NCBI GenBank assembly: GCA_045627045.1
Contig: JAZQMY010000041.1
Span: 39,772-103,771, forward strand
Source of the DNA: SIG351 sp045627045
GTDB lineage: Bacteria; Bacillota; Clostridia; HGM11327
DNA length: 64,000 bases
Direction: 5' to 3'
Position numbers and translations under genes: made by a program. The notes under the pieces were generated by a model, which saw only the letters and a list, made by a program, of their open reading frames with translations, made no database searches and was not told the DNA's origin. Below, piece after piece: positions 9,705 to 18,969 of this stretch; position 1 is the first letter of the stretch, and the number at the start of each line of letters is the position of its first letter.

Positions 9705-9734
9705 ACTCTGTTTCGTAAGAAACGGAGTTTTTTT
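9705..9734 (+). terminator. Terminator of the parvulin gene
   Basis: ACTCTGTTTC and GAAACGGAGT arms around a four-base loop, followed by a run of seven T. Confidence 0.8.
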
Positions 9735-9749
9735 ATTTTATCATTTCTA

Positions 9750-9778
9750 TTGACATATCAAAATGTTTATTGTATAAT
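9750..9778 (+). promoter_or_regulatory. Promoter of the rhamnosidase gene
   Basis: TTGACA (9750-9755), 17-base spacer, TATAAT (9773-9778): a full sigma-A consensus. Confidence 0.75.
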
Positions 9779-9814
9779 GAAATATGATAAAATCCTACGA
9801 AAGGGAATAATTAT

Positions 9815-12313
9815 ATGCTTGAAATAAAAGATTTTCAGACAGAATACAGACTTAATCCTGTCGGCATTGACGAAAAATCTCCACGTTTTTCATGGAAACT
9901 CGTCTCCGATACAGAAAATACTAATCAGACATCGTACAGGCTCAAGGTAAGCCTGCATGAGGGCAGAAAATCAATTCTTGTATGGGATACAAAAAAAGTA
10001 TCTTCGTCCGACTCAATCCATATAAACTATGCCGGCAATGCACTTCTTCCCGAAACCAAATATTATGTCAACCTTGAAGTAACAGACAATCACGGTGAAA
10101 AAGCAGCCGCAAAGGGCACGTTCATAACGGGCTTCCTCGGTGATCATTCACTTATTTCCGCTGAATGGCTCGCACCTGAAGCAGGTGATGTCGTTCCGGT
10201 ATTTTCAAAAACATTTGAGCTGGATTACTCCGGAAAAGTGCCTGCTTATATCTTCTTGTCGGCATACGGCATCTACGAAGCAAAGCTGAACGGCAAGCTT
10301 ATTTCGGATGCACTCCTTGCTCCGGGCCTCACCGTTTACAGTGACAGACTTCAGTACCAGATGTACGATGTATCATCGCTCCTTCGAAACGGCAAAAACA
10401 CAGTTGAGATCCTTATCAGCAAGGGCTGGTGCTGCGGACGTTATCCTTTCGGAAGAAACTGCGATCAGGAATTCTTTGTCAAGAACCGCGCCATCCTCTG
10501 TCAGCTCGACGTATTCACTCCAGAAAGGAAAATTGTCATCAAAACAGACAACACCTGGGAATGCCGCGAATCAAAGCTTCGCTTTGCCGAGATTTATGAC
10601 GGAGAAATATACGATAACTCATTTGACAGCATAGTTCCCGTAAACTATCACATTGCAGACTACGGCTATTCAAACCTCATCGGCCAGATTTCCGAGCCGG
10701 TAAGAGCTGTAGTAAAGCTTGAGCCTGTTGAGCTCATCACAACTCCCCTCGGCGAGAAGGTTATCGACTTCGGTCAGAACCTCTCGGGCTTCGTTGAGTT
10801 TGATGTTCATCTCAAGAAGGGCGAGAAAATCAAAATAAGCCATGCCGAGGTTCTCGACAAGGACGGCAACTTCTACACAAGAAATCTCCGTTCCGCAAGG
10901 GAGCTCATCCAGTACACCGCAGGCGGCAAGAAGAACGAGAAGTTCCACTCAAAGCTCACTTTCCAGGGCTTCCGCTACATCAGACTTGACGAATATCCGT
11001 GCGAGGTCGAGCTTTCGGACTTCAGAGCGTACGCCATCTGCACCGATATGTCAAGAACAGGTCACTTCTCCTCCTCACACAAGCTTCTCAATCAGCTTTA
11101 CAGCAACGTTATCTGGGGCAACATGGATAACTTCGTTGACATTCCTACCGACTGCCCTCAGCGTGATGAGCGTGCAGGCTGGACAGGTGACATTCAGGTA
11201 TTCTCAAAGACTGCCGTTCAGAACTTCAATGCGGCTCTCTTCTTCAAAAAGTGGCTCGGCGACGTCAGAGTTGAGCAGGGTGAAAGCGGCAGCTGCCCTG
11301 TTGTCGTTCCGGGATTCGGCATAAAGAGTACAGCCTGCGGATGGGGCGACGCCGCAACTGTTGTGCCTATGGAATGCTATATGGCATACGGAGACAAGGA
11401 GCTTCTCGAGGTTCAGTATGAGGCGATGCGCAAATGGGTCGAATACTTAAGATCGACAGGCGACAACGAATATCTCTGGAATACAGGTAAGCATTACGGT
11501 GACTGGCTGACACTTGATCAGATCACAGATACCGGATATAACTTCATGCTTGCAACTGCATACTATGCTTACTCTGCAGGTCTCGTTTCAAAGGCGGCAG
11601 GCATACTCGGCAAGGAAGAAGACAGAATAAAGTACAGCGAGCTTGCGCAGAAGGTCAAGGAGGCATTCGCAAAGGAATATCTTGAAGGCGGTCTCCCGAA
11701 ATACAAAACGCAGACGGCTCACGCAATAGCGCTTCACTTCGGTCTGGCAGGCGATGCCGAGAAAACGGGCAGTGAGCTTCTGAGGCTCGTGCGTGAAAAC
11801 TCAAACAAGCTCAAGACAGGCTTCCTCGGAACGCCTTATCTGTGTGATGCGCTTTTCGAAAGCTCAAATACCGAAGCCGCATTCGATATTCTCCTTCAGG
11901 AGGAATATCCCTCATGGCTTTACTCTGTCAAGAACGGCGCCACGACGACCTGGGAACATTGGGATTCAAGAATGCCGGACGGCAGCTTCTGGAGTGATGG
12001 TATGAACTCATTCAATCACTACGCATACGGCAGCATTGCGGACTTTATGTATAAGAAAATCGCTGGCATCGAGCCTATCGAACCGGGCTACAAGAAGATT
12101 CTCATCCGCCCGGTTACCGACAAGCGAATCGACTACGCCGAGGGCTCAATAGACACCGTTTACGGAATAGTATCATCCTCATGGAGAAAGGAAAACAGCA
12201 AATTCGTGCTTGAAGTTGAGATTCCTGCAAACACCACTGCAAAAATCGTTCTTCCCGACGGAAGAACAGAAGAAAAAGGCTCGGGAAAATACTGCTTTGA
12301 GGCAAAGCTTTAA
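9815..12313 (+). CDS. Alpha-L-rhamnosidase, glycoside hydrolase family 78
   Basis: 832 residues. The order fits GH78: an N-terminal fibronectin-like domain (MLEIKDFQTEYRLNPVGID), beta-sandwich domains to about residue 400, an (alpha/alpha)6 catalytic barrel and a C-terminal beta domain. The family hallmark DERAGWTGD starts at residue 451; Glu452 is the likely general acid and Asp459 is close by. A second conserved block is TTTWEHWDSRMPDGSFW. The enzyme releases L-rhamnose from plant glycosides or pectic chains. No signal peptide is present, so imported oligosaccharides are the likely substrate. The gene stands alone with its own promoter and terminator. Confidence 0.92.
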   Translation: MLEIKDFQTEYRLNPVGIDEKSPRFSWKLVSDTENTNQTSYRLKVSLHEGRKSILVWDTKKVSSSDSIHINYAGNALLPETKYYVNLEVTDNHGEKAAAKGTFITGFLGDHSLISAEWLAPEAGDVVPVFSKTFELDYSGKVPAYIFLSAYGIYEAKLNGKLISDALLAPGLTVYSDRLQYQMYDVSSLLRNGKNTVEILISKGWCCGRYPFGRNCDQEFFVKNRAILCQLDVFTPERKIVIKTDNTWECRESKLRFAEIYDGEIYDNSFDSIVPVNYHIADYGYSNLIGQISEPVRAVVKLEPVELITTPLGEKVIDFGQNLSGFVEFDVHLKKGEKIKISHAEVLDKDGNFYTRNLRSARELIQYTAGGKKNEKFHSKLTFQGFRYIRLDEYPCEVELSDFRAYAICTDMSRTGHFSSSHKLLNQLYSNVIWGNMDNFVDIPTDCPQRDERAGWTGDIQVFSKTAVQNFNAALFFKKWLGDVRVEQGESGSCPVVVPGFGIKSTACGWGDAATVVPMECYMAYGDKELLEVQYEAMRKWVEYLRSTGDNEYLWNTGKHYGDWLTLDQITDTGYNFMLATAYYAYSAGLVSKAAGILGKEEDRIKYSELAQKVKEAFAKEYLEGGLPKYKTQTAHAIALHFGLAGDAEKTGSELLRLVRENSNKLKTGFLGTPYLCDALFESSNTEAAFDILLQEEYPSWLYSVKNGATTTWEHWDSRMPDGSFWSDGMNSFNHYAYGSIADFMYKKIAGIEPIEPGYKKILIRPVTDKRIDYAEGSIDTVYGIVSSSWRKENSKFVLEVEIPANTTAKIVLPDGRTEEKGSGKYCFEAKL

Positions 12314-12362
12314 TTATTAGCCAAAGCAGGCAAACAGCCTGAATTATCTTCAAAGATTAAAT

Positions 12363-12404
12363 ATACCGGGATGGGCAGATTAACATGTCTTTCCCGGTAT
12401 TTTC
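12363..12404 (+). terminator. Terminator of the rhamnosidase gene
   Basis: A perfect nine-base stem, ATACCGGGA / TCCCGGTAT, followed by TTTT. Confidence 0.65.
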
Positions 12405-12452
12405 TGTTCAGGATTTTAATATTCTGCTGTAATTTCAAAGAGTTCTTCTTCG

Positions 12453-13025
12453 TCAGAATATCTTCTTTGCCGCCATTTCTTCTTTTATTATCCTCAAGGT
12501 CTCGCCGAAGCGCTGATAATGCACGATCTCCCTTTCGCGGAGAAATCTTATGGGCATTATTACATCGGGATCATCCGCAAGATCGAGAATATTTTCGTAC
12601 ACGCCCTTTGCTTTCTGCTCTGCGGCAAGGTCTTCATTCAGATCTATCACGGGGTCGCCCGTCACCTGAATTGCGCTTGCGCTGTACGGCACGCCGTTTG
12701 AGTCGGCAGGATAAACACCCTTCCCGTGCAGGATGAATGTGCTTCCGTAGCCGCTCTCTTCAAGAAGCTCCGGATCTGCCTTTTCAAGAAGCTGATGCAC
12801 TATTGTGCCCACCATCTCAAGATGAGAAAGTTCCTCTGAGCCGATGTCATTCAGCACCGCTCTCGATCTCTCGGTCGGCATGGTAAACTTCTGGCTGAGA
12901 TATCTCACTGATGCGCTGAGCTCACCGTCCGGGCCGCCGTACTGCGAAATAATATATTTTGCCATTCTCGGATCAGTTTTCCTGATTTTGATCGGGAACT
13001 GAAGTCTTTTTTCATAGAACCACAT
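12453..13025 (-). CDS. cotJC: Spore coat protein CotJC, manganese-catalase family
   Basis: 190 residues. It belongs to the di-manganese catalase family and is a coat-associated protein in Bacillus and Clostridium. Visible ligand segments are EELSHLEMV and, near the C-terminus, REREIVHYQRFGE. Starting at the ATG at 13025 gives the usual N-terminus MWFYEKRLQ; a longer frame to 13070 would overlap cotJB. AGGAGGG lies 11 bases upstream. It is the last gene of cotJABC and direct evidence that the host is a spore former. Confidence 0.93.
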   Translation of the reverse strand: MWFYEKRLQFPIKIRKTDPRMAKYIISQYGGPDGELSASVRYLSQKFTMPTERSRAVLNDIGSEELSHLEMVGTIVHQLLEKADPELLEESGYGSTFILHGKGVYPADSNGVPYSASAIQVTGDPVIDLNEDLAAEQKAKGVYENILDLADDPDVIMPIRFLREREIVHYQRFGETLRIIKEEMAAKKIF

Positions 13026-13032
13026 ACTTTTA

Positions 13033-13299
13033 TCATCCCTCCTTACTGCATTCCCACGGCCACGGGTCATCTATCCAGCGCCACTTTTCTTCAGGCTCAT
13101 AGGTCTCCGCCACAAGCGGTCCGTAAAACGCCTCATACTGTTGTTTGAGTTGCTTTGACTGAGCAACATATTCCCTGTACATTGAAATCATATCCTTGTC
13201 GCACGGGTGAGTATCCAGGAAAAGCTTTATATCCTGCACCACAAAGCACACCGCAGAAAGCTCGTCGAGAAGCTCATCCTTTGATTTGTTCTTCGCCAT
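13033..13299 (-). CDS. cotJB: Spore coat protein CotJB
   Basis: 88 residues, the normal length. The N-terminal helix with LLDELSAVCFVVQDIKLFLDTHP and the C-terminal W-rich WRWIDDPWPWE are typical of CotJB, which works with CotJA and CotJC in the inner coat. It lies two bases after cotJA and seven bases ahead of the cotJC start. Confidence 0.92.
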   Translation of the reverse strand: MAKNKSKDELLDELSAVCFVVQDIKLFLDTHPCDKDMISMYREYVAQSKQLKQQYEAFYGPLVAETYEPEEKWRWIDDPWPWECSKEG

Positions 13300-13301
13300 A
13301 A

Positions 13302-13529
13302 TTACCTCTTCTTTCCGCAGTACGGCATATCCAAAGAAAGAAATGCCGTTCCGCTTTTCAGCGCATCTTCGGGCGACATCAGGTCTCCCGTCTCCTGAAA
13401 TCTTATATATGCAAAGGCATAATCGGCATTATCAGGCATCGGAGGGATCGCAAGGCAAATATCTTCCTCCTCTATCCTCTTTGTCGCGCCGATTTCTGCC
13501 GACAGAGCTGTTTCATTATTTTCAAGCAT
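13302..13529 (-). CDS. cotJA: Spore coat-associated protein CotJA
   Basis: 75 residues from the ATG at 13529, chosen because AAAGGAG sits eight bases upstream; the open frame extends to 13619 without another good site. The core AYIRFQETGDLMSPEDALKSGTAF.SLDMPY is the CotJA signature. It is the first gene of the operon. A mother-cell sigma factor would be expected to drive it, but I could not identify a convincing sigma-E or sigma-K promoter. Confidence 0.88.
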   Translation of the reverse strand: MLENNETALSAEIGATKRIEEEDICLAIPPMPDNADYAFAYIRFQETGDLMSPEDALKSGTAFLSLDMPYCGKKR

Positions 13530-13639
13530 TGTTTTTACTCCTTTTGGACGTTTCCCGTCCGCTTCATAATATGCCATTGGCTTTCTTTTGCGACAGGTCA
13601 TTATTATTTGACAATACAATCAGTTTAAAATAAAAAAAA

Positions 13640-13666
13640 TCGGCAGGATGTCATTTGTCCTGTCGA
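13640..13666 (-). terminator. Terminator of the 31-residue peptide gene
   Basis: Minus-strand TCGACAGGA / TCCTGCCGA arms with a nine-base loop, followed by eight T (13639-13632). Confidence 0.75.
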
Positions 13667-13710
13667 CTTCTTTTTCTCTGATTTGTTTCCGGAACCGCTT
13701 TATGAAGCAA

Positions 13711-13806
13711 TTACCATTCCTGTTCTTCCATCTCTGTGTTGCTTGAAGTCAAAACATCTTCATTACTGAAGCTGATGAATACAATAGTTGCTTCTTCGAA
13801 CTTCAT
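13711..13806 (-). CDS. Small acidic peptide, 31 residues, unknown function
   Basis: The peptide starts MKFEEATIVFISF, continues with a Ser-Asn-Glu-Asp-Val-Leu-Thr-Ser-Ser-Asn-Thr stretch and ends Glu-Met-Glu-Glu-Gln-Glu-Trp. It is a complete transcription unit: promoter (13894-13921), GGAG ribosome site eight bases from the ATG, and a terminator with eight T. That argues it is real despite its size. The layout, a leader-like N-terminus, then Thr/Ser, then a Glu-rich end with a final Trp, resembles a peptide precursor. It lies just downstream of two ABC exporter genes and an ATP-grasp gene. No function is proven; it could be a signalling or modified peptide, or a plain small protein. Confidence 0.6.
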   Translation of the reverse strand: MKFEEATIVFISFSNEDVLTSSNTEMEEQEW

Positions 13807-13840
13807 TTTTCTTTTCTCCTTATCAGTAACACTGATTGTG

Positions 13841-13921
13841 AGAACAAAGTTTTGTTCTGTGAGCAATCGTATTTTTTGTTTTCTCCTTCTATCATTTTAG
13901 CATATTTTTACGATATGTCAA
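13841..13921 (-). promoter_or_regulatory. Promoter and leader hairpin of the small peptide gene
   Basis: Minus-strand TTGACA (13921-13916), 16-base spacer, TAAAAT (13899-13894). Within the leader, 13841-13858 is a perfect 8-2-8 inverted repeat (AGAACAAA / TTTGTTCT), which could be an RNA hairpin or an operator. Confidence 0.6.
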
Positions 13922-13954
13922 TCATTTTTATGGGAAATTCGTTTTTTCTCATAA

Positions 13955-15715
13955 TTATGCCTCATTCTGAACAAACTGGCTGTTATAGAGTTCATAATAG
14001 AAACCCTTCTTCTTCAAAAGTTCCTCATGTCTGCCTTTTTCTATAACGTTTCCGTTCTTCATAACAAGGATAACGTCCGCTTCCATTATCGTTGAGAGCC
14101 TGTGCGCTACAATGAAGCTCGTCTTGCCCTCCATCAGCTTGCCGAATGCCTCCTGTATCCTGACCTCGGTGCGTGTATCTATTGACGATGTCGCTTCGTC
14201 CAGGATAAGCATTGGCGGCAGACAGAGCATTACTCTCGTAATGCAGAGAAGCTGCTTCTGTCCCTCCGAAAGGCTTCCTCCGTCCTCCGAAATAACGGTG
14301 TCATAGCCTTGCGGAAGCCTCTTTATGAAGCTGTGGGCATGCGATTTCTTTGCCGCAGTGATTATTTCATCCATCGTGGCATCGGGCTTGCCTATCGCTA
14401 TGTTTTCTCTAACCGTGCCATTCCTGAGCCACGTATCCTGAAGTACCATTCCATAGCTTCTTCTGAGGCTGTGCCGTGTGATGTCTCTGATGTCATGTGA
14501 ATCAACAGTTATTCTTCCCTCATCCACATCGTAGAATCTCATAAGCAGATTGATAAGCGTTGTCTTGCCGCAGCCTGTCGGGCCGACAATGGCTATTTTC
14601 TCGCCTTTTTCAACAGTCAGATCAAAATTCCTGATAAGCGGCTTTTCGGGAGTATAGGAAAAGCTTACGTTTTCTATTTTTATGTTTCCGTTCACGTTGT
14701 CAAGCTCCGGTGCCGTGTCGCTTTCTTGTGTTTCGGGCTTCTCCTCTATCAGCTCAAACAGATGCCCTGCCGAAGCAAGCGCATTCTGAAGCTCTGTTAT
14801 GACGCCTGATATTTCATTGAACGGCTTTGTATACTGATTTGCATAACTGAGTATGCACGAAAGAGAGCCGACCGATATTCCTCCGGACAATACGCTTAAA
14901 GCACCTATCAATGCCACCACCGCATACACTATGCTGTTCAAGAACCTCGTTGTGGGGTTTGTCAGTGATGAAAAGAACACCGCACGTTGTGAGCATTCTT
15001 TAAGTCTGCCGTTTATCTCATCAAATCTCTCTGTTACGTTCTTCTCCTGCGAAAACGCCTGCACCACGGAAAGGTTACCTATCGTTTCCTCAATGAGTGC
15101 TGTTTCCTCGCCCTTTGTTTCAGCCTGTTTTCTGAACATCGTGTACGTCTTCTTTGAAATGAACCGTGCCGCAAAGAGTGATACGGGAGTAAGCACCACC
15201 ACCGCAAGCGCTATCTTCAGATCGATTCTTATCATGAAAATGAGCGTGCCGATAATCGTCATAAGTCCTGTAAAGAACTGTGTAAAGCCCATGAGCAAGC
15301 CGTCCGCAAACTGATCTGCATCCGAAATCACTCTGTTGACTGTTTCTCCGTACGCATGGGTATCAATATACTTCAGCGGAAGAGCTTCTATCTTTTCAAA
15401 GGCTTCGTTTCTCACGTCTCTGACAACGTTATACGTTATCCTGTTATTTACCGTGTTCATTACCCACTGAATTACGGCAGTTGCACCGATGATCACCGCA
15501 ATTATTGAAATATACTGTGCGATTCTCTCAAAGTCGACACTGCCCTCTTCAATTATGCAGTCTATTGCATCGCCGATAAGCACAGGAACCACAAGCGTCA
15601 GCGCAACCGACATTGCCGCAAGCAGGAGCGACAGCACAAGAAGCATTCTGTAATTCCTGATGTAACCGAGAACCTTTTTTATCGTTTTCTTTTTGAAGGA
15701 GTTATTTTTTTTCAT
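13955..15715 (-). CDS. ABC exporter half-transporter (second of a pair)
   Basis: 586 residues from the ATG at 15715, which follows GGAGGAG by about eight bases; the open frame runs further to 15829 inside the previous gene. Six membrane helices (to about 310) precede an ATPase domain with Walker A GPTGCGKTT, signature SLSEGQKQLLCITR, Walker B MLILDEATSSID and switch AHRLST. The signature has SEGQ in place of SGGQ. It overlaps the upstream ABC gene by 14 bases, and the two probably form a heterodimeric exporter like LmrCD/TM287-288. Confidence 0.87.
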   Translation of the reverse strand: MKKNNSFKKKTIKKVLGYIRNYRMLLVLSLLLAAMSVALTLVVPVLIGDAIDCIIEEGSVDFERIAQYISIIAVIIGATAVIQWVMNTVNNRITYNVVRDVRNEAFEKIEALPLKYIDTHAYGETVNRVISDADQFADGLLMGFTQFFTGLMTIIGTLIFMIRIDLKIALAVVVLTPVSLFAARFISKKTYTMFRKQAETKGEETALIEETIGNLSVVQAFSQEKNVTERFDEINGRLKECSQRAVFFSSLTNPTTRFLNSIVYAVVALIGALSVLSGGISVGSLSCILSYANQYTKPFNEISGVITELQNALASAGHLFELIEEKPETQESDTAPELDNVNGNIKIENVSFSYTPEKPLIRNFDLTVEKGEKIAIVGPTGCGKTTLINLLMRFYDVDEGRITVDSHDIRDITRHSLRRSYGMVLQDTWLRNGTVRENIAIGKPDATMDEIITAAKKSHAHSFIKRLPQGYDTVISEDGGSLSEGQKQLLCITRVMLCLPPMLILDEATSSIDTRTEVRIQEAFGKLMEGKTSFIVAHRLSTIMEADVILVMKNGNVIEKGRHEELLKKKGFYYELYNSQFVQNEA

Positions 15716-17438
15716 GTCCATTCTCCTCCTTACTGAACTGTGAATTATATATTTCACGGTAGATTTCCGATTTTTCAAGCAGCTCGCCATGTGTTCCGAT
15801 GCTCTGTATCTCTCCGTCCTCAAGCACAACTATCCTGTCCGCCCAACGCACCGATGCCGTTCTCTGCGACACAATAAATACCGTTGGCTTCGGATTGAGC
15901 TTCTGAAGGGCCGCCCTCAGCCTTGCATCCGTCTGATAATCAAGAGCAGATGAGCTGTCATCAAGAATCAGTATTTCAGGCTTTCTAACAAGCGCTCTTG
16001 CAATGGTAAGTCTCTGTCTCTGACCGCCCGAAAGATTTCTTCCGCCTTGCTCGATCATATAATCAAGGGCGTTTTCCTTTGAATCAACCACGTCCCTTGC
16101 CTGAGCCGTTTCAAGAGCCGCATATATCTCCTCATCAGTTGCATCGGCATTGCCCCAGCGCATATTGTCTCTGATAGTTCCTCTGAAAAGAACTGCCTTC
16201 TGCGGCACAACGCCTGTCTTTGCCCTCAGGCTCAGTAGGTTATAATCCTTTACGTTGATACCGTCAACGAGCACCTCTCCGCTCTCGCAGTCATAAAACC
16301 TCGGTATCATATTGACCACCGATGACTTGCCCGAGCCTGTGCCGCCTATTATGCCTATTGTCTCGCCTTTTCTTGCAAAAAAGCTTATCCCCGATACGGA
16401 AGGTTCTCTGTTGTCGCCGTAGCGGAGGGAGGCATTCCTGAATTCAACCGAATATTCAGCATCATCCGCAGACTCTGATACGCCGTTTTCCATTTCAGGC
16501 TCAATCTCAAGCACTGCGGCAATACGCTTTGCCGAAGCCTCCGATTTCGTGATGTTCACTATCAGGTTTGCAAGTTTTATCAGCTCAACAAGTATCTGCG
16601 ACATATAGTTATAGAGAGCTATCACCATTCCCTGCGTCATCACGCCCTCATAAACCTCTATAGCACCGACTTTTATCAGAATAAGCACCGCAATGTTTAT
16701 GAGCACATAGGTCAGCGGATTAAGGAGCGCCGACACCCTTCCGACAGTCTTCTGTGAAACGGTAAGGCTTTCATTTGCCGAGTGAAACTTCTTTTTCTCA
16801 TCCTCTTCGGTGCAGAATGCCCTTATTACCCTTGCGCCCGTGAGGTTCTCTCTTGTCAGCTTCAGGACTCTGTCAAGTGATGCCTGAACCTTCTTGTAGA
16901 GCGGCATCGAAATAAGCATTATTCCGAAAACGACAGCCGAAAGCACCGGTATCACGCCGGCAAATATCAGCGCCGACCTGACGTTTATCGTAAACGCCAT
17001 TATCATCGAGCCGAAAACTATCAACGGCGACCTGAGGAGAAGCCTGAGTCCAAGATTTACGCCTGACTGGACCTGATTTGTGTCACTTGTGAGGCGGGTA
17101 ATCATCGTTGATGTTCCGAGCTTATCCGTCTGTGAAGAGGAAAGCCTGCCGAGATGCTCAAACAATGCGTGTCTTAAATTGGAAGCAAAGCCGACTGATG
17201 CCTTTGCGGCAAAATACTGTGCCACAACAGCGCATCCAAGCCCCACCACGCCCAAAAGCACAAGTACAAGGCACATCCTGACTATATATCCTGTATCGCC
17301 CTTTGCTATTCCGTTATCGATCACCGCCGCGATTACAAGCGGCACGATAAGGTCAAACAATGCCTCAAGCAGCTTGACCGCAGGGCCAATGATACATTCC
17401 TTTTTATATTCAGCTATGTATTTCAATAATTTTTTCAT
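15702..17438 (-). CDS. ABC exporter half-transporter (first of a pair)
   Basis: 578 residues from the ATG at 17438, four bases inside the end of the ATP-grasp gene; this gives the usual N-terminus MKKLLKYIAEYKKE. The ATPase domain has Walker A GGTGSGKSS, signature NLSGGQRQRLTIAR, and the Walker B ILILDDSSSALD, where the catalytic Glu is replaced by Asp. That substitution is the mark of the degenerate site in heterodimeric exporters, so this subunit and the next complement each other. The substrate is unknown. Confidence 0.88.
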   Translation of the reverse strand: MKKLLKYIAEYKKECIIGPAVKLLEALFDLIVPLVIAAVIDNGIAKGDTGYIVRMCLVLVLLGVVGLGCAVVAQYFAAKASVGFASNLRHALFEHLGRLSSSQTDKLGTSTMITRLTSDTNQVQSGVNLGLRLLLRSPLIVFGSMIMAFTINVRSALIFAGVIPVLSAVVFGIMLISMPLYKKVQASLDRVLKLTRENLTGARVIRAFCTEEDEKKKFHSANESLTVSQKTVGRVSALLNPLTYVLINIAVLILIKVGAIEVYEGVMTQGMVIALYNYMSQILVELIKLANLIVNITKSEASAKRIAAVLEIEPEMENGVSESADDAEYSVEFRNASLRYGDNREPSVSGISFFARKGETIGIIGGTGSGKSSVVNMIPRFYDCESGEVLVDGINVKDYNLLSLRAKTGVVPQKAVLFRGTIRDNMRWGNADATDEEIYAALETAQARDVVDSKENALDYMIEQGGRNLSGGQRQRLTIARALVRKPEILILDDSSSALDYQTDARLRAALQKLNPKPTVFIVSQRTASVRWADRIVVLEDGEIQSIGTHGELLEKSEIYREIYNSQFSKEENGHEKK

Positions 17439-18553
17439 TTCTTCACCAGATATTTTATTCCCTGAAAGAGATAGGAGAACCATGGTATCGGGTCATCTAT
17501 CCTGAATATCTGCTCCTTAGTATATCTTCTGTCAAAATACGAAGGCCTTGCAGAAAAGCGTTCCTTCGATATGAAAAACCACGCAATATCGTTCACGGAA
17601 TTTCTTATACGGAGCTTTTCCCTTGTAACCTTCATTTCCGTTACATTTTCGCCATATTCTTTCTCAAGCAGCTGAAGTGCAAGATCGATTCCTGCCTCAA
17701 AGCCGACCTTCACGCAGGCAATCGGTCTCGGGTTGATCTCTATCACCTTTGCCACTCCCGTATCGGTCTCCTCTATAAGATCAAAGCCGATAGTGCCCGT
17801 AACGCCCGTGACCTTTGCAAGCTTTATGCAGGTCTTGATAACATCCTCACGGGTATCAAGCTCGTTGAACGTGCCGCTGCCCGCAGGAAGAGGAAACCAT
17901 CGCCTTGAAATATATCCGAATGAGCTCTTTACATTTCCGTCATTATCTATAAAAAGGCAAACGGAGCGATTCCTGTTTGTCTGCTCAACGTATTCCTGAA
18001 CAACATAAAGCGAGATATCTTCCGTCATCATGAATTCATCAAGCTCTTCCCTGCTTCTGAAAATATGAAAGCCGATTCCGCCGTAGCTTCTTCTCGGCTT
18101 TACGGCAACAGGGAAAGCAATATCGTCATTTGCAGGATCAAAATATGTCTTCGGGCAAGGTATGCCGTTCTCCGTACAGAGCTTCATAACGGAAAGCTTA
18201 TCCTGTGTCCTGTCAAAAACATCCTTTTTCACCACTGCAAGCCTGGCATACTTTGAAAGCTCGTCATAATTCTCGGCAAGTATTCCTGCAGAAAAGTCAA
18301 CAGGAGGAAGAACAACATCAAAACTGCCGTTTTTTATGAGAGAAACAATACATTCAGCTGATTCTGCGGGCTTTTCAGGATCGCACACTCCGTAAATCAC
18401 CCTATCGGCAAACCTTGAATGACTGCAGATATCCCCTTTTGAATTGCACAGAATGTTTACTTCGCACCCGAGCTTTCTGAAAGCACGCATATATTCAAGG
18501 TTCTGTCTTGCGTATCCCTCCAGAATAAGAATTTTCTTTCCTTTGAAATTCAT
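17435..18553 (-). CDS. ATP-grasp domain protein
   Basis: 372 residues. An N-terminal Rossmann-like part (KKILILEGYARQNLEYM) leads to the ATP-grasp fold from about residue 110, with the lysine segment FPVAVKPRRSYGGIGF and the Mg-binding GFDLIEE...VIEINPRP. Such ligases join a carboxylate to an amine, thiol or hydroxyl through an acyl-phosphate. The sequence looks closer to the CarB/PylC-like group than to graspetide ligases. It is the first gene of an operon with the two ABC exporter genes (four-base overlap), so its product may be what they export. Confidence 0.8.
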   Translation of the reverse strand: MNFKGKKILILEGYARQNLEYMRAFRKLGCEVNILCNSKGDICSHSRFADRVIYGVCDPEKPAESAECIVSLIKNGSFDVVLPPVDFSAGILAENYDELSKYARLAVVKKDVFDRTQDKLSVMKLCTENGIPCPKTYFDPANDDIAFPVAVKPRRSYGGIGFHIFRSREELDEFMMTEDISLYVVQEYVEQTNRNRSVCLFIDNDGNVKSSFGYISRRWFPLPAGSGTFNELDTREDVIKTCIKLAKVTGVTGTIGFDLIEETDTGVAKVIEINPRPIACVKVGFEAGIDLALQLLEKEYGENVTEMKVTREKLRIRNSVNDIAWFFISKERFSARPSYFDRRYTKEQIFRIDDPIPWFSYLFQGIKYLVKK

Positions 18554-18712
18554 AAAAATCTTTCCTGCCTTTATTTTTTCCTGTGGCTAAAGCATTGACC
18601 GCTCATTTATTAATTATACCATATTCTACGGCATAAATCAAGCACCGAAGAGGGCTGTCCTGTTTCTTGCAAAAATGAGCCGAAAAATTTTTGAAAAAAA
18701 TAAAAACACCTC

Positions 18713-18741
18713 TTGACAAAATCGAAACTATCTGCTATAAT
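18713..18741 (+). promoter_or_regulatory. Promoter of tRNA-Gln
   Basis: TTGACA (18713-18718), 17-base spacer, TATAAT (18736-18741). Confidence 0.8.
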
Positions 18742-18778
18742 ATGCAATGTTGAACGGCGAGATGTTCAACTGGCATAT

Positions 18779-18854
18779 AGCGGTGTAGCCAAGCGGTAAG
18801 GCAACGGACTCTGACTCCGTCATTACCTATGTTCGAATCATAGTACCGCTGCCA
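18779..18854 (+). tRNA. tRNA-Gln (anticodon CUG)
   Basis: Full cloverleaf: acceptor AGCGGTG / TACCGCT with one G-U pair, D stem GCC/GGC, anticodon stem ACGGA/TCCGT with loop CTCTGAC (anticodon CTG), T stem CTATG/CATAG with loop TTCGAAT, discriminator G and encoded CCA. Confidence 0.93.
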
Positions 18855-18855
18855 A

Positions 18856-18890
18856 AACTCCCGATTGCAAGTGCATTCGGGAGTTTCTTT
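18856..18890 (+). terminator. Terminator of tRNA-Gln
   Basis: AACTCCCGA / TCGGGAGTT arms, then TTCTTT. Confidence 0.75.
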
Positions 18891-18929
18891 TTCTTCTTAT
18901 ACTTTTTTCCATTTCTTAATAAAAATATA

Positions 18930-18958
18930 TTGACACAAGCCATCAAAAATGGTATAAT
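18930..18958 (+). promoter_or_regulatory. Promoter of the split tRNA-Arg, now reading into the ICE
   Basis: TTGACA (18930-18935), 17-base spacer, TATAAT (18953-18958), 11 bases ahead of the tRNA 5' end. With the ICE inserted, the transcript runs from the broken tRNA half into the intact tRNA-Arg at 19063. Confidence 0.8.
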
Positions 18959-18969
18959 TTAACAGTAAT

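Noticed and set aside
17435..18553. ATP-grasp protein as a true graspetide ligase
   Set aside because: Its sequence looks closer to CarB/PylC-like ATP-grasp proteins than to the MvdC/MvdD type; kept only as a possible partner of the small peptide.
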